In this document: in pieces, positions 1-6,251 of the stretch
Layout of the letters: each line of letters begins with the position of its first letter
Numbering within the stretch: the stretch's first letter is position 1
Assembly: GCA_016789205.1 (NCBI GenBank)
Contig: JAEURF010000030.1
Location: 1-11,421 of the forward strand
Length of the DNA stretch: 11,421 bases
Direction of reading: 5' to 3'
Source of the DNA: Anaerolineales bacterium
GTDB taxonomy: Bacteria; Chloroflexota; Anaerolineae; Anaerolineales; Villigracilaceae
The notes under the pieces: generated by a model
Database searches by the model: none
The model's input: the letters and a program-made list of their open reading frames with translations, nothing else
Told to the model about the DNA's origin: nothing
Made by a program: the position numbers and the translations under genes

Positions 1-672
1 CGCACCATTGGTGGGTTAGCAGTTCATGTGCATAATAAAAAAAATCATCCTCTGTTTATTCGTGAATATGGTGATTTAGATTTTGTCGTTGCTAGTAAAC
101 AACGCCGTGAATTTGAATCCTTCATGCCTACGGTTGGATATTCCCCGCACAAACAATTCAATATCTTAAATGGCAGTACACGCCAAATTTATTATCACGA
201 CGAAAGTGAAATGAAAATTGATATTTTCGTTGGCGATTTTGAAATGTGTCACAAAATTCCGCTTGAAAACCGCCTCACAGCCGACCCGCTGACCATTCCA
301 TTGGCTGAATTGTTTTTATCTAAAATTCAAATTATTGACCTGAATCAAAAAGATGCAATGGATATTGCTTCATTGTTATTAAATGTCCAAACTGGAAATC
401 ACGACGAAGGAACCATTAACTTAAATATTATTTCAGAGTTATGCGGCAATGATTGGGGGTTATATAAAACCACTTCTCTCAATTTAGAAAAAGTGCAGGA
501 GATTGTAAGCAAAACATCTCTTGCGAATGAAGAAAAAGATTTAATCTCAAAACGCATTCAAGAAATTTTACAAACATTTGAATCCATGCCCAAATCTTTA
601 GCATGGACATTACGCGACAGAGTAGGTACTCGTGTGAAATGGTATGTTGAGGTAGAAGAAGTTGGACGATGA
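1..672 (+). CDS. Nucleotidyltransferase-fold protein, 5' partial
   Basis: The reading frame is open from the first base to a TGA at 670-672, so the true start lies upstream. A GTG at 28 is in frame but is unlikely to be the start, because the conserved GG motif lies before it. Numbered from the window edge, the protein shows Gly4-Gly5 followed by a hydrophobic stretch, then R21 and the pair D25-L-D27, and later K72-I-D74-I-F. This GG / DxD / distal Asp pattern is that of the DNA polymerase beta nucleotidyltransferase superfamily, nearest in style to AbiEii/MNT-like proteins. All three candidate metal-binding Asp residues are present, so it is probably active. The C-terminal half is helical and not recognised. 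No antitoxin partner is visible on the 3' side, although one could lie upstream. The fold is fairly sure. The substrate and role are unknown. Confidence 0.7.
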   Translation, partial: RTIGGLAVHVHNKKNHPLFIREYGDLDFVVASKQRREFESFMPTVGYSPHKQFNILNGSTRQIYYHDESEMKIDIFVGDFEMCHKIPLENRLTADPLTIPLAELFLSKIQIIDLNQKDAMDIASLLLNVQTGNHDEGTINLNIISELCGNDWGLYKTTSLNLEKVQEIVSKTSLANEEKDLISKRIQEILQTFESMPKSLAWTLRDRVGTRVKWYVEVEEVGR

Positions 673-673
673 T

Positions 674-730
674 ATATCATTGCGAAGGCGCACTTACTCT
701 TTGCCCGAAGCAATCTCAATGCAATGACAT
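674..730. repeat. Imperfect palindromic intergenic element (REP/MITE-like)
   Basis: The ends ATATCATTGC (674-683) and GCAATGACAT (721-730) are inverted repeats matching at 9 of 10 positions. They enclose GAAGGCG and CCGAAGCAATCTC segments. This resembles, from memory, a CATTGCGA...GAAGCAATCTC class of short dispersed palindromes in bacterial genomes. It starts one base after the stop codon of the nucleotidyltransferase gene and fills most of the gap to the next gene. It lacks a T-run, so it is not a standard terminator, though the hairpin could stabilise the upstream mRNA. A second copy elsewhere in the genome would be needed to prove that it is a repeat. Confidence 0.45.
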
Positions 731-741
731 AAAAGACAATT

Positions 742-915
742 ATGAAAAAAATAAGACTCATTCTCGCAATTATTATTTTTACTATTTCCATCTCACTTTT
801 GATATGGGGATTTTCACCCAATCGAACTGAAACGCGCATTCAAGAAATTTCTCCGCAAGAGATGCAATTGCCAACGCCGTCTTCGCTTCACCTTAACGGG
901 ATACCTGTTTCGTGA
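742..915 (+). CDS. Small membrane-anchored protein, 57 aa, translationally coupled to the downstream lipoprotein
   Basis: An ATG at 742 opens a 57-codon frame ending at TGA 913-915. The N-terminus is MKKIR followed by a hydrophobic helix (about residues 6-24), then a hydrophilic, Pro/Ser-containing tail. It therefore looks like a single-pass protein or a signal-anchored peptide with a short exported tail. There is no lipobox and no clear signal peptidase I site. The strongest support is its junction with the next gene: GTGA at 912-915 contains both the next gene's GTG start and this gene's TGA stop, the classic sign of translational coupling. Only a weak purine stretch (AAAAGA, 731-736) precedes the ATG. 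The function is unknown. It may be a membrane partner of the lipoprotein, or mainly a leader that couples its translation. Confidence 0.6.
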   Translation: MKKIRLILAIIIFTISISLLIWGFSPNRTETRIQEISPQEMQLPTPSSLHLNGIPVS

Positions 916-1667
916 TTGTTCGACATTTTTCTACGCCTAAACTTTTTCTACTCTTCGTCATCGGCACGATAATTTTTATATTATCTGCTTGCGGTAGTGG
1001 GGGGGTGCCTGCAACTGAATCTCCGAGCCATACAATTACAGAAATTCCACCTACTCAGCCTATTACTGCTTCAACCCCACAGTCACCATCATTGCAACCT
1101 GCTTTACTCGAAACACGCAGATTAACTTTAGAATTCCCTCCAAAAATCAAAGCTGATGCAGGAAGTGATATTGTCCGCTTAACTTTAGAAGTAGATGATT
1201 TGGGTAACATCACACCAACTGCTTTTTATCAAGAAAATGTAATTACTGGCGAAGTGATTCAAATCCCTAATTTATATGAAACGCATAATGTCGGCGCAGA
1301 AACTCGCTTTGATATTGCTGGCATACAAGTAGAACCATCTGGGAATGTTTATCAGCCGATGCGGCAAGGCGAACCAGTCACATTTTATTGGAGCATTCGC
1401 TCAAGTCAGGTTGGCAAATATCGCGGAACGATTTGGCTGTATTTGGTTTTTGTAGACCGTATCAGTGGAGAAGAAAGCCGAATGCCTGTATCTGTTCAAA
1501 TTGTGGATATTGAAGCGGTAGATTTCTTCGGCTTTTCAGTCAATTTTGTGCGTACATCCGGAGTGATTGGCTCGGTGCTTGGTGTCATCGTCGGTTTCCC
1601 ATTTTTTGATGATATTGTCAAATATTTGTGGGGTCGTAGGAAGAAGAGAAAACCAAAAGCGAAATAA
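912..1667 (+). CDS. Surface lipoprotein with C-terminal membrane anchor, function unknown
   Basis: The product has 251 residues from a GTG start chosen because it overlaps the preceding stop by 4 bases and gives a complete signal peptide. Residues 11-26 are hydrophobic and end in a lipobox, L24-S-A-C27, so the mature protein should be lipidated on Cys27. A Pro/Thr/Ser-rich linker follows (about 32-65), then a mostly beta-like extracellular domain (about 66-200). Near the C-terminus is a second hydrophobic segment (about 216-232), followed by a strongly basic tail rich in Arg and Lys (242-251), which should stay in the cytoplasm. The exported domain would thus be held to the membrane at both ends. 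The family is not recognised. A run of seven G (999-1005) lies just after the lipobox codon and could be a slippage site. Confidence 0.75.
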   Translation: MIVRHFSTPKLFLLFVIGTIIFILSACGSGGVPATESPSHTITEIPPTQPITASTPQSPSLQPALLETRRLTLEFPPKIKADAGSDIVRLTLEVDDLGNITPTAFYQENVITGEVIQIPNLYETHNVGAETRFDIAGIQVEPSGNVYQPMRQGEPVTFYWSIRSSQVGKYRGTIWLYLVFVDRISGEESRMPVSVQIVDIEAVDFFGFSVNFVRTSGVIGSVLGVIVGFPFFDDIVKYLWGRRKKRKPKAK

Positions 1668-1725
1668 GATGTCTTGGTAGCAGAATCAAGTCAACCCGTA
1701 GGGGAGAGGCGGTGCTTAAATCTAT

Positions 1726-1754
1726 TTGACAAATCGCGGACAGTCTCTTATAAT
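1726..1754 (+). promoter_or_regulatory. Promoter P1, exact sigma-70 consensus
   Basis: TTGACA (1726-1731) and TATAAT (1749-1754) are separated by exactly 17 bp, so both boxes and the spacer match the sigma-70 consensus. The predicted start of transcription is near 1760-1762. It lies about 130 bp upstream of the first ATPase gene and outside any coding region. An intrinsic terminator follows about 20 bases after the start point, so P1 may make a short RNA, or its output into the ATPase operon may be attenuated. Confidence 0.8.
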
Positions 1755-1772
1755 TGTGCATAATTACACAAT
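1753..1772. promoter_or_regulatory. Candidate operator, CRP/FNR-like inverted repeat
   Basis: ATTGTG (1753-1758) and CACAAT (1767-1772) form a perfect 6-bp inverted repeat with an 8-bp centre. The TGTG-N8-CACA layout has the same half-site spacing as CRP-family sites (TGTGA-N6-TCACA), although the fifth base of each half differs. It overlaps the last bases of the P1 -10 box and the start point, a position from which a bound protein would repress P1. An alternative is that it forms a weak hairpin. No regulator gene is in the window, so its identity is unknown. Confidence 0.4.
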
Positions 1773-1779
1773 CGAAAGT

Positions 1780-1816
1780 TTGGAGTTCAAGTGTTGGTAG
1801 CTTGACTCCAATTTTT
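1780..1816 (+). terminator. Intrinsic terminator in the leader between P1 and P2
   Basis: TTGGAGT-T-CAAG (1780-1791) pairs with CTTGACTCCAA (1801-1811). This gives an 11-bp stem with one bulged T (1787) and a loop of nine bases, and five T follow (1812-1816). The opposite strand lacks a comparable T-run, so it acts in the + direction. The only gene end upstream is at 1667, before P1, so it most likely stops transcripts starting at P1, either to give a short RNA or as an attenuator. No clear antiterminator pairing or leader peptide was found. Confidence 0.65.
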
Positions 1817-1825
1817 ATAAAAACC

Positions 1826-1854
1826 TTGATGATGGTAGTTTTATCCTTTACAAT
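1826..1854 (+). promoter_or_regulatory. Promoter P2 for the ATPase operon
   Basis: TTGATG (1826-1831, four of six consensus bases) and TACAAT (1849-1854, five of six) are 17 bp apart. The expected start near 1861 leaves a leader of about 33 bases that carries the Shine-Dalgarno GAGGTGAT (1881-1888) in front of the ATG at 1894. Because it sits downstream of the terminator, it is the more natural main promoter for the ATPase genes. Confidence 0.55.
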
Positions 1855-1893
1855 TACGAGCCAATAGTAAGTATTCTAGTGAGGTGATTTCTA

Positions 1894-2205
1894 ATGAGTG
1901 AAAAGAAAATTCAACAAGTTCTTGAAATAGAAAAGCAAGCCCAAGAAATTCAGGAAAAAGCCAAACGTGAAGCACAGGAAATTCCTGTGAAAGCGGAACA
2001 AGAAGCACAAGCTTTGATTGCAAAAGCGAAGGCAGATGCACAAGAAGAAGCGCGTAAGATGATTGCGGATGCGCAAAAGTTAGAGTCTTCAGCTCAAGCA
2101 GATGCTGATATTGTGGCGAAGAGTGGTGAAATTGAATCGCAGGCGAAGAAGAATTTTGATAAGGCTGTTGCTTTTGTGTTGGAACGTGTGATTGGCAGGG
2201 CATAA
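1894..2205 (+). CDS. ahaH: V/A-type ATPase peripheral stalk subunit H (G)
   Basis: This 103-residue protein is almost entirely a charged coiled coil rich in Ala, Glu, Lys and Gln (about residues 1-80). It ends in a short conserved-looking segment around FDKAVAFVLERVIGRA (residues 88-103). This composition, length and C-terminus are typical of the H/G (NtpF-like) subunit, which pairs with subunit E to form the peripheral stalks holding the catalytic head against rotation. It acts on the cytoplasmic face of the membrane. The ATG at 1894 has a good ribosome binding site (GAGGTGAT, 1881-1888). It is the first gene of the operon and is followed after 3 bases by subunit C. Identity rests on composition plus context, since coiled coils carry little family signal. 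Confidence 0.85.
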   Translation: MSEKKIQQVLEIEKQAQEIQEKAKREAQEIPVKAEQEAQALIAKAKADAQEEARKMIADAQKLESSAQADADIVAKSGEIESQAKKNFDKAVAFVLERVIGRA

Positions 2206-2208
2206 CTC

Positions 2209-3291
2209 ATGGCGAGTGGTGTTTCGGGTTATGCGGCAATTAGTACGCGGGTACGAGCAATGTATTCTGACTTGCTCACTCCGCAAGATATGGTGCGTTT
2301 AAGCGAGGCGCCGGACTTTGCATCTTTAATTAGTGCGCTTAAGTCCACTCCTTACGGAAAGTATATTTCTGGTCTTAAAGATAATGAGTTAACTCCCCGC
2401 CGTGTGATACTGCAAATTAAGAATCGCTTGGCGGATTCTTTTTCGAGTGTAATTCAACAAGCACCGGAACAAACTCGTCCGTTGGTAAAGCAGTTGTATC
2501 GTTATTTTGAAGTAGGTAATTTAAAGGCAGTCTTACGCAGTATTCAAACTGTCTCATCATGGAATCCAGAAGTGACGACATGGGATCGAGTACGTGAAAT
2601 TCTTTTCCCGTTTGGTTCGTTTAATTCAATTCCGGCGCAAGCAATGGTTGAGTCTGGAAATGTGGGTACGGCTGTTGATTTGTTAAAAGGTACCTCTTAT
2701 GAATCAACGATGTCTTTTGCGATGAAGCGTTTCTCAGCAGAGCAAAATTTGTTTCCATTAGAAGTTGCGCTTGATTTGGATTACTGGCGGCGTTTGTGGG
2801 CAGAGGCTCGAAGGCTTTCTGGCAAAGACCGTGAAATGGCTGTAAAAATTATTGGCTCTTTGTTGGATATGAATAACTTGATGTGGGTGATACGTTATAA
2901 GATTTATCACAAGTTATCTGAAGAAGAATTGATTAACTATACATTGCCGTTTGGTTTCCGTGTACGTGATGAAGATGTACGTGCGATTGCGGCGGGTTCA
3001 GATATTGCTTCTGTGGTTTCACGCATTTATCCAGATGTGGCAGATGTAAGTGCGCTTCTTGAGAACCCTCAATCTGGGTTGCCAAAGTTGGAACATCAGC
3101 TTAAGTTACAAGTGGTTAAGCAATGTGTGGCGGCATTTGTTGGTGACCCATTCCATATTGGTATTCCGCTTGCATATTTGTTATTGAGTGATTTTGAAAT
3201 TCAAGATTTAATTGTTTTGATTGAAGCAAAATCTTCAAACATGGCAGATGAAGCATATCGCCCGTTGTTGTTGAAGACGAGTTTGGTGTAA
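2209..3291 (+). CDS. atpC: V/A-type ATPase subunit C (rotor adaptor, d homologue)
   Basis: At 360 residues the length matches the V/A ATPase C subunit (homologue of eukaryotic V0 d). This funnel-shaped protein sits on the c-ring and receives the D-F axle. The N-terminus has the usual pattern of a YAAISTRVRAM start, an L-T-P-Q/D-M-VRL turn and a D-F..LI..L..TPYG motif. The rest is alpha-helical with no membrane segments, as expected for three similar helical repeats. A GGCAGGG purine stretch (2194-2200) within the end of the H gene can serve as its ribosome binding site. Its position between H and I is unusual, because in most bacterial and archaeal operons C lies between E and F. It should not be confused with the F-type atpC (epsilon). 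Confidence 0.92.
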   Translation: MASGVSGYAAISTRVRAMYSDLLTPQDMVRLSEAPDFASLISALKSTPYGKYISGLKDNELTPRRVILQIKNRLADSFSSVIQQAPEQTRPLVKQLYRYFEVGNLKAVLRSIQTVSSWNPEVTTWDRVREILFPFGSFNSIPAQAMVESGNVGTAVDLLKGTSYESTMSFAMKRFSAEQNLFPLEVALDLDYWRRLWAEARRLSGKDREMAVKIIGSLLDMNNLMWVIRYKIYHKLSEEELINYTLPFGFRVRDEDVRAIAAGSDIASVVSRIYPDVADVSALLENPQSGLPKLEHQLKLQVVKQCVAAFVGDPFHIGIPLAYLLLSDFEIQDLIVLIEAKSSNMADEAYRPLLLKTSLV

Positions 3292-3300
3292 TAAAATTAT

Positions 3301-3337
3301 CCTCACCTTAGCCCTCTCTCATTTTTGGGAGAGGGAA
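3301..3337. repeat. Palindromic intergenic element (GGGAGAGGG type) before subunit I
   Basis: CCCTCTCTC (3312-3320) pairs with GGGAGAGGG (3327-3335), with one G-T wobble, around a six-base loop ATTTTT. It is preceded by CCTCACCTTAG (3301-3311). From memory, this matches a very common dispersed bacterial palindrome of the form CCTCACCC..AGCCCTCTCCC..GGGAGAGGG. There is no T-run after the stem, so it should not terminate strongly. Within the operon it could set mRNA decay or processing between subunits C and I. The subunit I ribosome binding site TGGAG (3344-3348) follows immediately. Confidence 0.6.
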
Positions 3338-3353
3338 GTAAATTGGAGAAAAC

Positions 3354-5354
3354 ATGTTCTTTCCGAAAGAGATGACTGAAGTTGAGTTGATTATCCCTTC
3401 AAAGGATATTGTGGCTATTGCAAAAGTGCTGAGTGGTCACGGTGTGTTTCATCAAGTCGATAGCACATATTTGGGTTTAGAAAGTTTAAGTTCTAACACA
3501 TGGCAAGATAAAGCCGCGAATTATTCTGCTTTAGAACGCCGTATTCAAAGTATTATGCAAACCTTAGGCGTAATAGAAGAATACCCAACCAAAGCCGATG
3601 CTGAATCAATGGTGGAGTTGGATGCGATTACCCCAGCCGTGAATCGGATTGATGAAGAAGTCAAAGGGATTAGTGAACAACTATCCACGGCGAAGAAGCG
3701 TTTGGAATTATTTGAAAGTCAACTACGTCAATTAGAACCAATTGCTGATGTTAAAGTAGAAGTTGGGGCGTTGAATAACTCTTCTTATTTGCACTCAATT
3801 TTAGGGTTGATTCCTGCTTCGAATATCAATCGATTGAAGACTAGCATTGGGCGTGTGCCGCATGTTTTCTTCACCTTGCGTGAAGATTCTCAAAAGCCTG
3901 TGGTTTGGGTGTTGGGTCCTAAAAGCAATGCAGATGTTTTAGACCGCGCCGCGAAAAGTGCATATTTGAATCCATTGAGTTTGCCAGAAGAATTTGCTGG
4001 TACACCGGCGGAAATTACAAATACCCTTAAACGAGAAATTGAAGCCACTAAGAAAAAGATTGTCGAACTTGAAACCAGTATACTGACAGTGGCTGATAGA
4101 AATAAAACCGAATTACAAAAATTACTTTGGGACGCACACGTCAGCCGTGTAATGGCTGATGCAATTGTGCGTTTTGGTCAACTGCGCCATACTTATGTTG
4201 TTGTGGGCTGGGTGCCGACTGCAAACTTGGAAAATTTAAAGACGAAACTTAAGAACGCTTCAAAAGAAGTTTTGATTGAGACTACCCCAACTACGCGTTC
4301 TGGTCACAATGATAATGTGCCTGTAGCTTTAACTGATAATAAATGGCTTCGCCCATTTAAAGATTTGCTTACAACATACGGACGACCTAGTTATGGTGAA
4401 TTTGACCCAACTATTTTGTTAGCACTTAGTTTCCCATTGTTGTATGGCGCAATGTTTGGTGATATTGGTCAAGGTTTGGTAATGATGCTTGGTGGATTCT
4501 TGGCTCATAACCGCATTGCCCTTAAAGGCTTACAAAGCATTGGTTTGCTGTTTGTGTACTGTGGTATTTCAGTCACTTTCTTTGGTTTTATGTATGGAAG
4601 TATCTTCGGTTTTGAAGGTCACTATGTACATGATTATCTAGGTTTTGATTTACATCCAGTTTGGTTAAGTCCAATTCATGGTGAGAATATTCTCTCTGTT
4701 TTGCGTGTGGCAATTGATGTCGGTATCATCATCTTGTTCTTGAGTTACCTCCTAAGTTTCTTTAACAATATTCGTGTAAAAGATTGGTCACACCTTTTGT
4801 TTGGTCATACAGGTGTTGTTGCTTTCCTTTTCTTTGTCTGTTTCCTTTCTCTGCTTGGTGGCTTTTTAGGAAGCACCCCAATTGCCCCGCAAGTTGCATT
4901 AACAATTAGCCAACTTCCACTTCCGTTCAATATTTTGACGCCTGTGTTTGCATTCGGCTTGATGTTCAATGGTTTATTCCGTAATATTGCAGAAGGTCAC
5001 AAACCATATATTGAAGGTGGCATTGCCATGTTCTTAGTGCAATCTTTTATGGATTTGTTTGAAGGTGTTATCAGTATGTTATCCAATACACTTTCATTCG
5101 TCCGTGTGGGTGCCTTTGCAGTGGCACATGGTGGTTTGAGCTTGGCTATTTTTGCCTTAGCCGGTGAAGAAGCAGACTTAGGTTTTTGGATTACGATTGC
5201 TCTTGGTAATCTTTTCATTATTGGGTTTGAAGGTTTGATTGTGTATATTCAAACCATGCGTTTGCACTACTACGAAATTTTGGGTAAATTCTTCCACGGC
5301 GGTGGTATGCGTTTCGAGCCGTTGAAGTTAAAACCAACTCAAGAGGAGGCGTAA
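3354..5354 (+). CDS. ntpI: V/A-type ATPase subunit I (a subunit, membrane stator)
   Basis: The product has 666 residues. Residues 1 to about 350 form a soluble cytoplasmic arm with coiled-coil stretches (about 85-130 and 225-260) that holds the peripheral stalks. From about 353 onward come seven to eight hydrophobic helices that, with the c-ring, make the ion path. Two family hallmarks are visible: the first membrane helix with M-FGD-IG-QG (D370), and the SFVRVGAFAVAH segment whose R584 is the essential arginine that discharges the c-ring carboxylate. The C-terminus FEGLIV..QTMRLHYYE..GKFF.GGG is also typical. The ATG at 3354 has TGGAG 5 bases upstream. It is complete with no sign of damage, and is followed by a 90-bp gap before subunit K. 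Confidence 0.95.
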   Translation: MFFPKEMTEVELIIPSKDIVAIAKVLSGHGVFHQVDSTYLGLESLSSNTWQDKAANYSALERRIQSIMQTLGVIEEYPTKADAESMVELDAITPAVNRIDEEVKGISEQLSTAKKRLELFESQLRQLEPIADVKVEVGALNNSSYLHSILGLIPASNINRLKTSIGRVPHVFFTLREDSQKPVVWVLGPKSNADVLDRAAKSAYLNPLSLPEEFAGTPAEITNTLKREIEATKKKIVELETSILTVADRNKTELQKLLWDAHVSRVMADAIVRFGQLRHTYVVVGWVPTANLENLKTKLKNASKEVLIETTPTTRSGHNDNVPVALTDNKWLRPFKDLLTTYGRPSYGEFDPTILLALSFPLLYGAMFGDIGQGLVMMLGGFLAHNRIALKGLQSIGLLFVYCGISVTFFGFMYGSIFGFEGHYVHDYLGFDLHPVWLSPIHGENILSVLRVAIDVGIIILFLSYLLSFFNNIRVKDWSHLLFGHTGVVAFLFFVCFLSLLGGFLGSTPIAPQVALTISQLPLPFNILTPVFAFGLMFNGLFRNIAEGHKPYIEGGIAMFLVQSFMDLFEGVISMLSNTLSFVRVGAFAVAHGGLSLAIFALAGEEADLGFWITIALGNLFIIGFEGLIVYIQTMRLHYYEILGKFFHGGGMRFEPLKLKPTQEEA

Positions 5355-5444
5355 GCCCTTCAAGAGTTGTATAAAAATAATTTGAGAATTTGTATGTGTT
5401 CGTATCTAAAAAATAATTTTCTATTATCTACAAGGAGATAAACA
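5355..5444 (+). promoter_or_regulatory. AT-rich leader and strong ribosome binding site of the c subunit gene
   Basis: This 90-bp gap is the longest within the operon and is strongly AT-rich from about 5371. It ends with AAGGAGAT (5432-5439), close to a perfect Shine-Dalgarno, five bases before the ATG at 5445. This is the strongest ribosome binding site in the window. Known F-type operons use a U/A-rich enhancer before the c gene to make extra c subunits, and this layout would serve the same need. An internal promoter is possible (TTGTAT 5390-5395, AATAAT 5412-5417, 16-bp spacer), but the -35 match is poor. Confidence 0.5.
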
Positions 5445-5876
5445 ATGTTTTTAGTTTTTGCTGTATTAGTTGGTTTGGTTCCCGTAATTCCTGCAGTGGT
5501 GTACTTACTTCAAAATGGTAAGACCAGCCCTGCCCAAGCAGTTTCTCGTTTAGTGAACGGCTTCAACGGTTTCAACTTCTTAGTTGGATTATTCGCCGCT
5601 GGACTCGCTGTTGTTTGGTTCGCCACTCCAAGCAGTGCTTTGGCTGCTGGCGCCGCTCAAGAAGCAGTGGTTGACCAATATGCTACTCTCGCCGCCGCTC
5701 TTTCTACTGGTTTAGCTTGTATTGGTGCAGGTATAGCAGTGGGTGGTTCTGGTGCCGCAGCCGTTGGTGCAACTGCTGAAAAACCTGAATCATTTGGTCG
5801 TGCACTTATCTTTGTAGGTCTTTCCGAAGGTATCGCCATCTACGGCTTAATCATTTCCTTCCTCGTTCTTCCGTAA
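5445..5876 (+). CDS. ntpK: V/A-type ATPase subunit K (c-ring proteolipid) with N-terminal extension
   Basis: This 143-residue hydrophobic protein forms the rotating c-ring. The recognisable c hairpin is residues 78-143. It has a Gly/Ala-rich helix (G89, G94, G96, G100, G101, G103), the polar loop EKPESFG, and a last helix with the ion-binding carboxylate E128 in the context GLSEGIAIYG. Residues 1-72 are extra: a helix at 3-22, a polar loop with K26 and R35, and a hydrophobic stretch at 45-60 ending in SSALAAGAA, which resembles a signal peptidase site. This first half lacks a carboxylate and the Gly repeats of a true c hairpin. No PET-Q type Na+ ligands are seen, so proton coupling is the better guess. 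The start is fixed by AAGGAGAT five bases upstream. Confidence 0.9.
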   Translation: MFLVFAVLVGLVPVIPAVVYLLQNGKTSPAQAVSRLVNGFNGFNFLVGLFAAGLAVVWFATPSSALAAGAAQEAVVDQYATLAAALSTGLACIGAGIAVGGSGAAAVGATAEKPESFGRALIFVGLSEGIAIYGLIISFLVLP

Positions 5877-5897
5877 TCGAAGAATCAAAGGACTGAT

Positions 5898-6203
5898 ATG
5901 AAGATTCTGGTCATCGGTCATCCTGATGCGGTGCTTGGTTTTTCACTTACAGGTGTAGGTGGCAGAGTTGCTACCAATGCCGAAGAGGTGAATCAAGCAT
6001 TAGATGAGGCACAAGCCAATAAAGAAGTTGGTATTGTGCTCGTCACACAGGATGTAGCTGAATTAATCCCAGTACGGATGGAACACTTGAAGCTCCGCAG
6101 TACGATTCCGTTGGTGGTTGAGATTCCATCTGCAGGCGGTGTTCCAGAAGGTCAAGCTTCACTTGGTGACATTGTCCTTAGGGCAATTGGTATCAAGTTA
6201 TAA
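5898..6203 (+). CDS. atpF: V/A-type ATPase subunit F (central axle)
   Basis: This 101-residue protein begins MKILVIGHPDAVLGFSLTGV, the usual N-terminal Rossmann-like strand and loop of subunit F. It has the central I-V-L-V-T-Q segment (about 47-52) and the P-L-V-V-E-I-P-S-x-GG motif (about 71-81). Subunit F binds subunit D at the tip of the rotor axle and modulates ATP hydrolysis. Length is normal. AAAGGA (5887-5892) precedes the ATG by five bases, and the gap from the c subunit gene is 21 bp. It lies before E rather than in the usual E-C-F order. It is unrelated to F-type atpF (b subunit). Confidence 0.93.
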   Translation: MKILVIGHPDAVLGFSLTGVGGRVATNAEEVNQALDEAQANKEVGIVLVTQDVAELIPVRMEHLKLRSTIPLVVEIPSAGGVPEGQASLGDIVLRAIGIKL

Positions 6204-6205
6204 AC

Positions 6206-6233
6206 CTTTCCTTATTATTTTTGCAATGGAAAG
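6206..6233 (+). other. Possible hairpin in the F-E intergenic gap
   Basis: CTTTCC (6206-6211) is complementary to GGAAAG (6228-6233) across a 16-base AT-rich loop. If it forms in the mRNA, it covers a purine stretch that may help start translation of subunit E. The stem is only six base pairs and could be chance. Confidence 0.2.
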
Positions 6234-6251
6234 AGATTGGATTGAGTGTTT

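Noticed and set aside
1..672. The nucleotidyltransferase-like gene as the toxin of an AbiE-type toxin-antitoxin pair
   Set aside because: No antitoxin-like gene follows it, and the upstream side is outside the window, so the role cannot be claimed.
558..839. Minus-strand frame across the nucleotidyltransferase end and the small-gene region
   Set aside because: It overlaps two better-supported + strand genes and the palindrome, and its composition looks like a shadow frame.
1673..1694. CTTG...CAAG inverted repeat after the lipoprotein gene as a possible terminator
   Set aside because: The stem is only four base pairs and no T-run follows. The eight bases TTGGTAGC recur at 1794-1801, but that is short enough to be chance.
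1695..1715. CCCGTAGGGGAGAGGCGGTGC segment resembling part of a GC-rich dispersed repeat
   Set aside because: It is short, has no matching second arm in the window, and cannot be shown to be repeated.
5335..5369. CAACTC/GAGTTG inverted repeat around the stop codon of subunit I as a terminator
   Set aside because: There is a six-bp stem with a long mismatched interior and no T-run at the proper place. It would also cut off the essential downstream genes.
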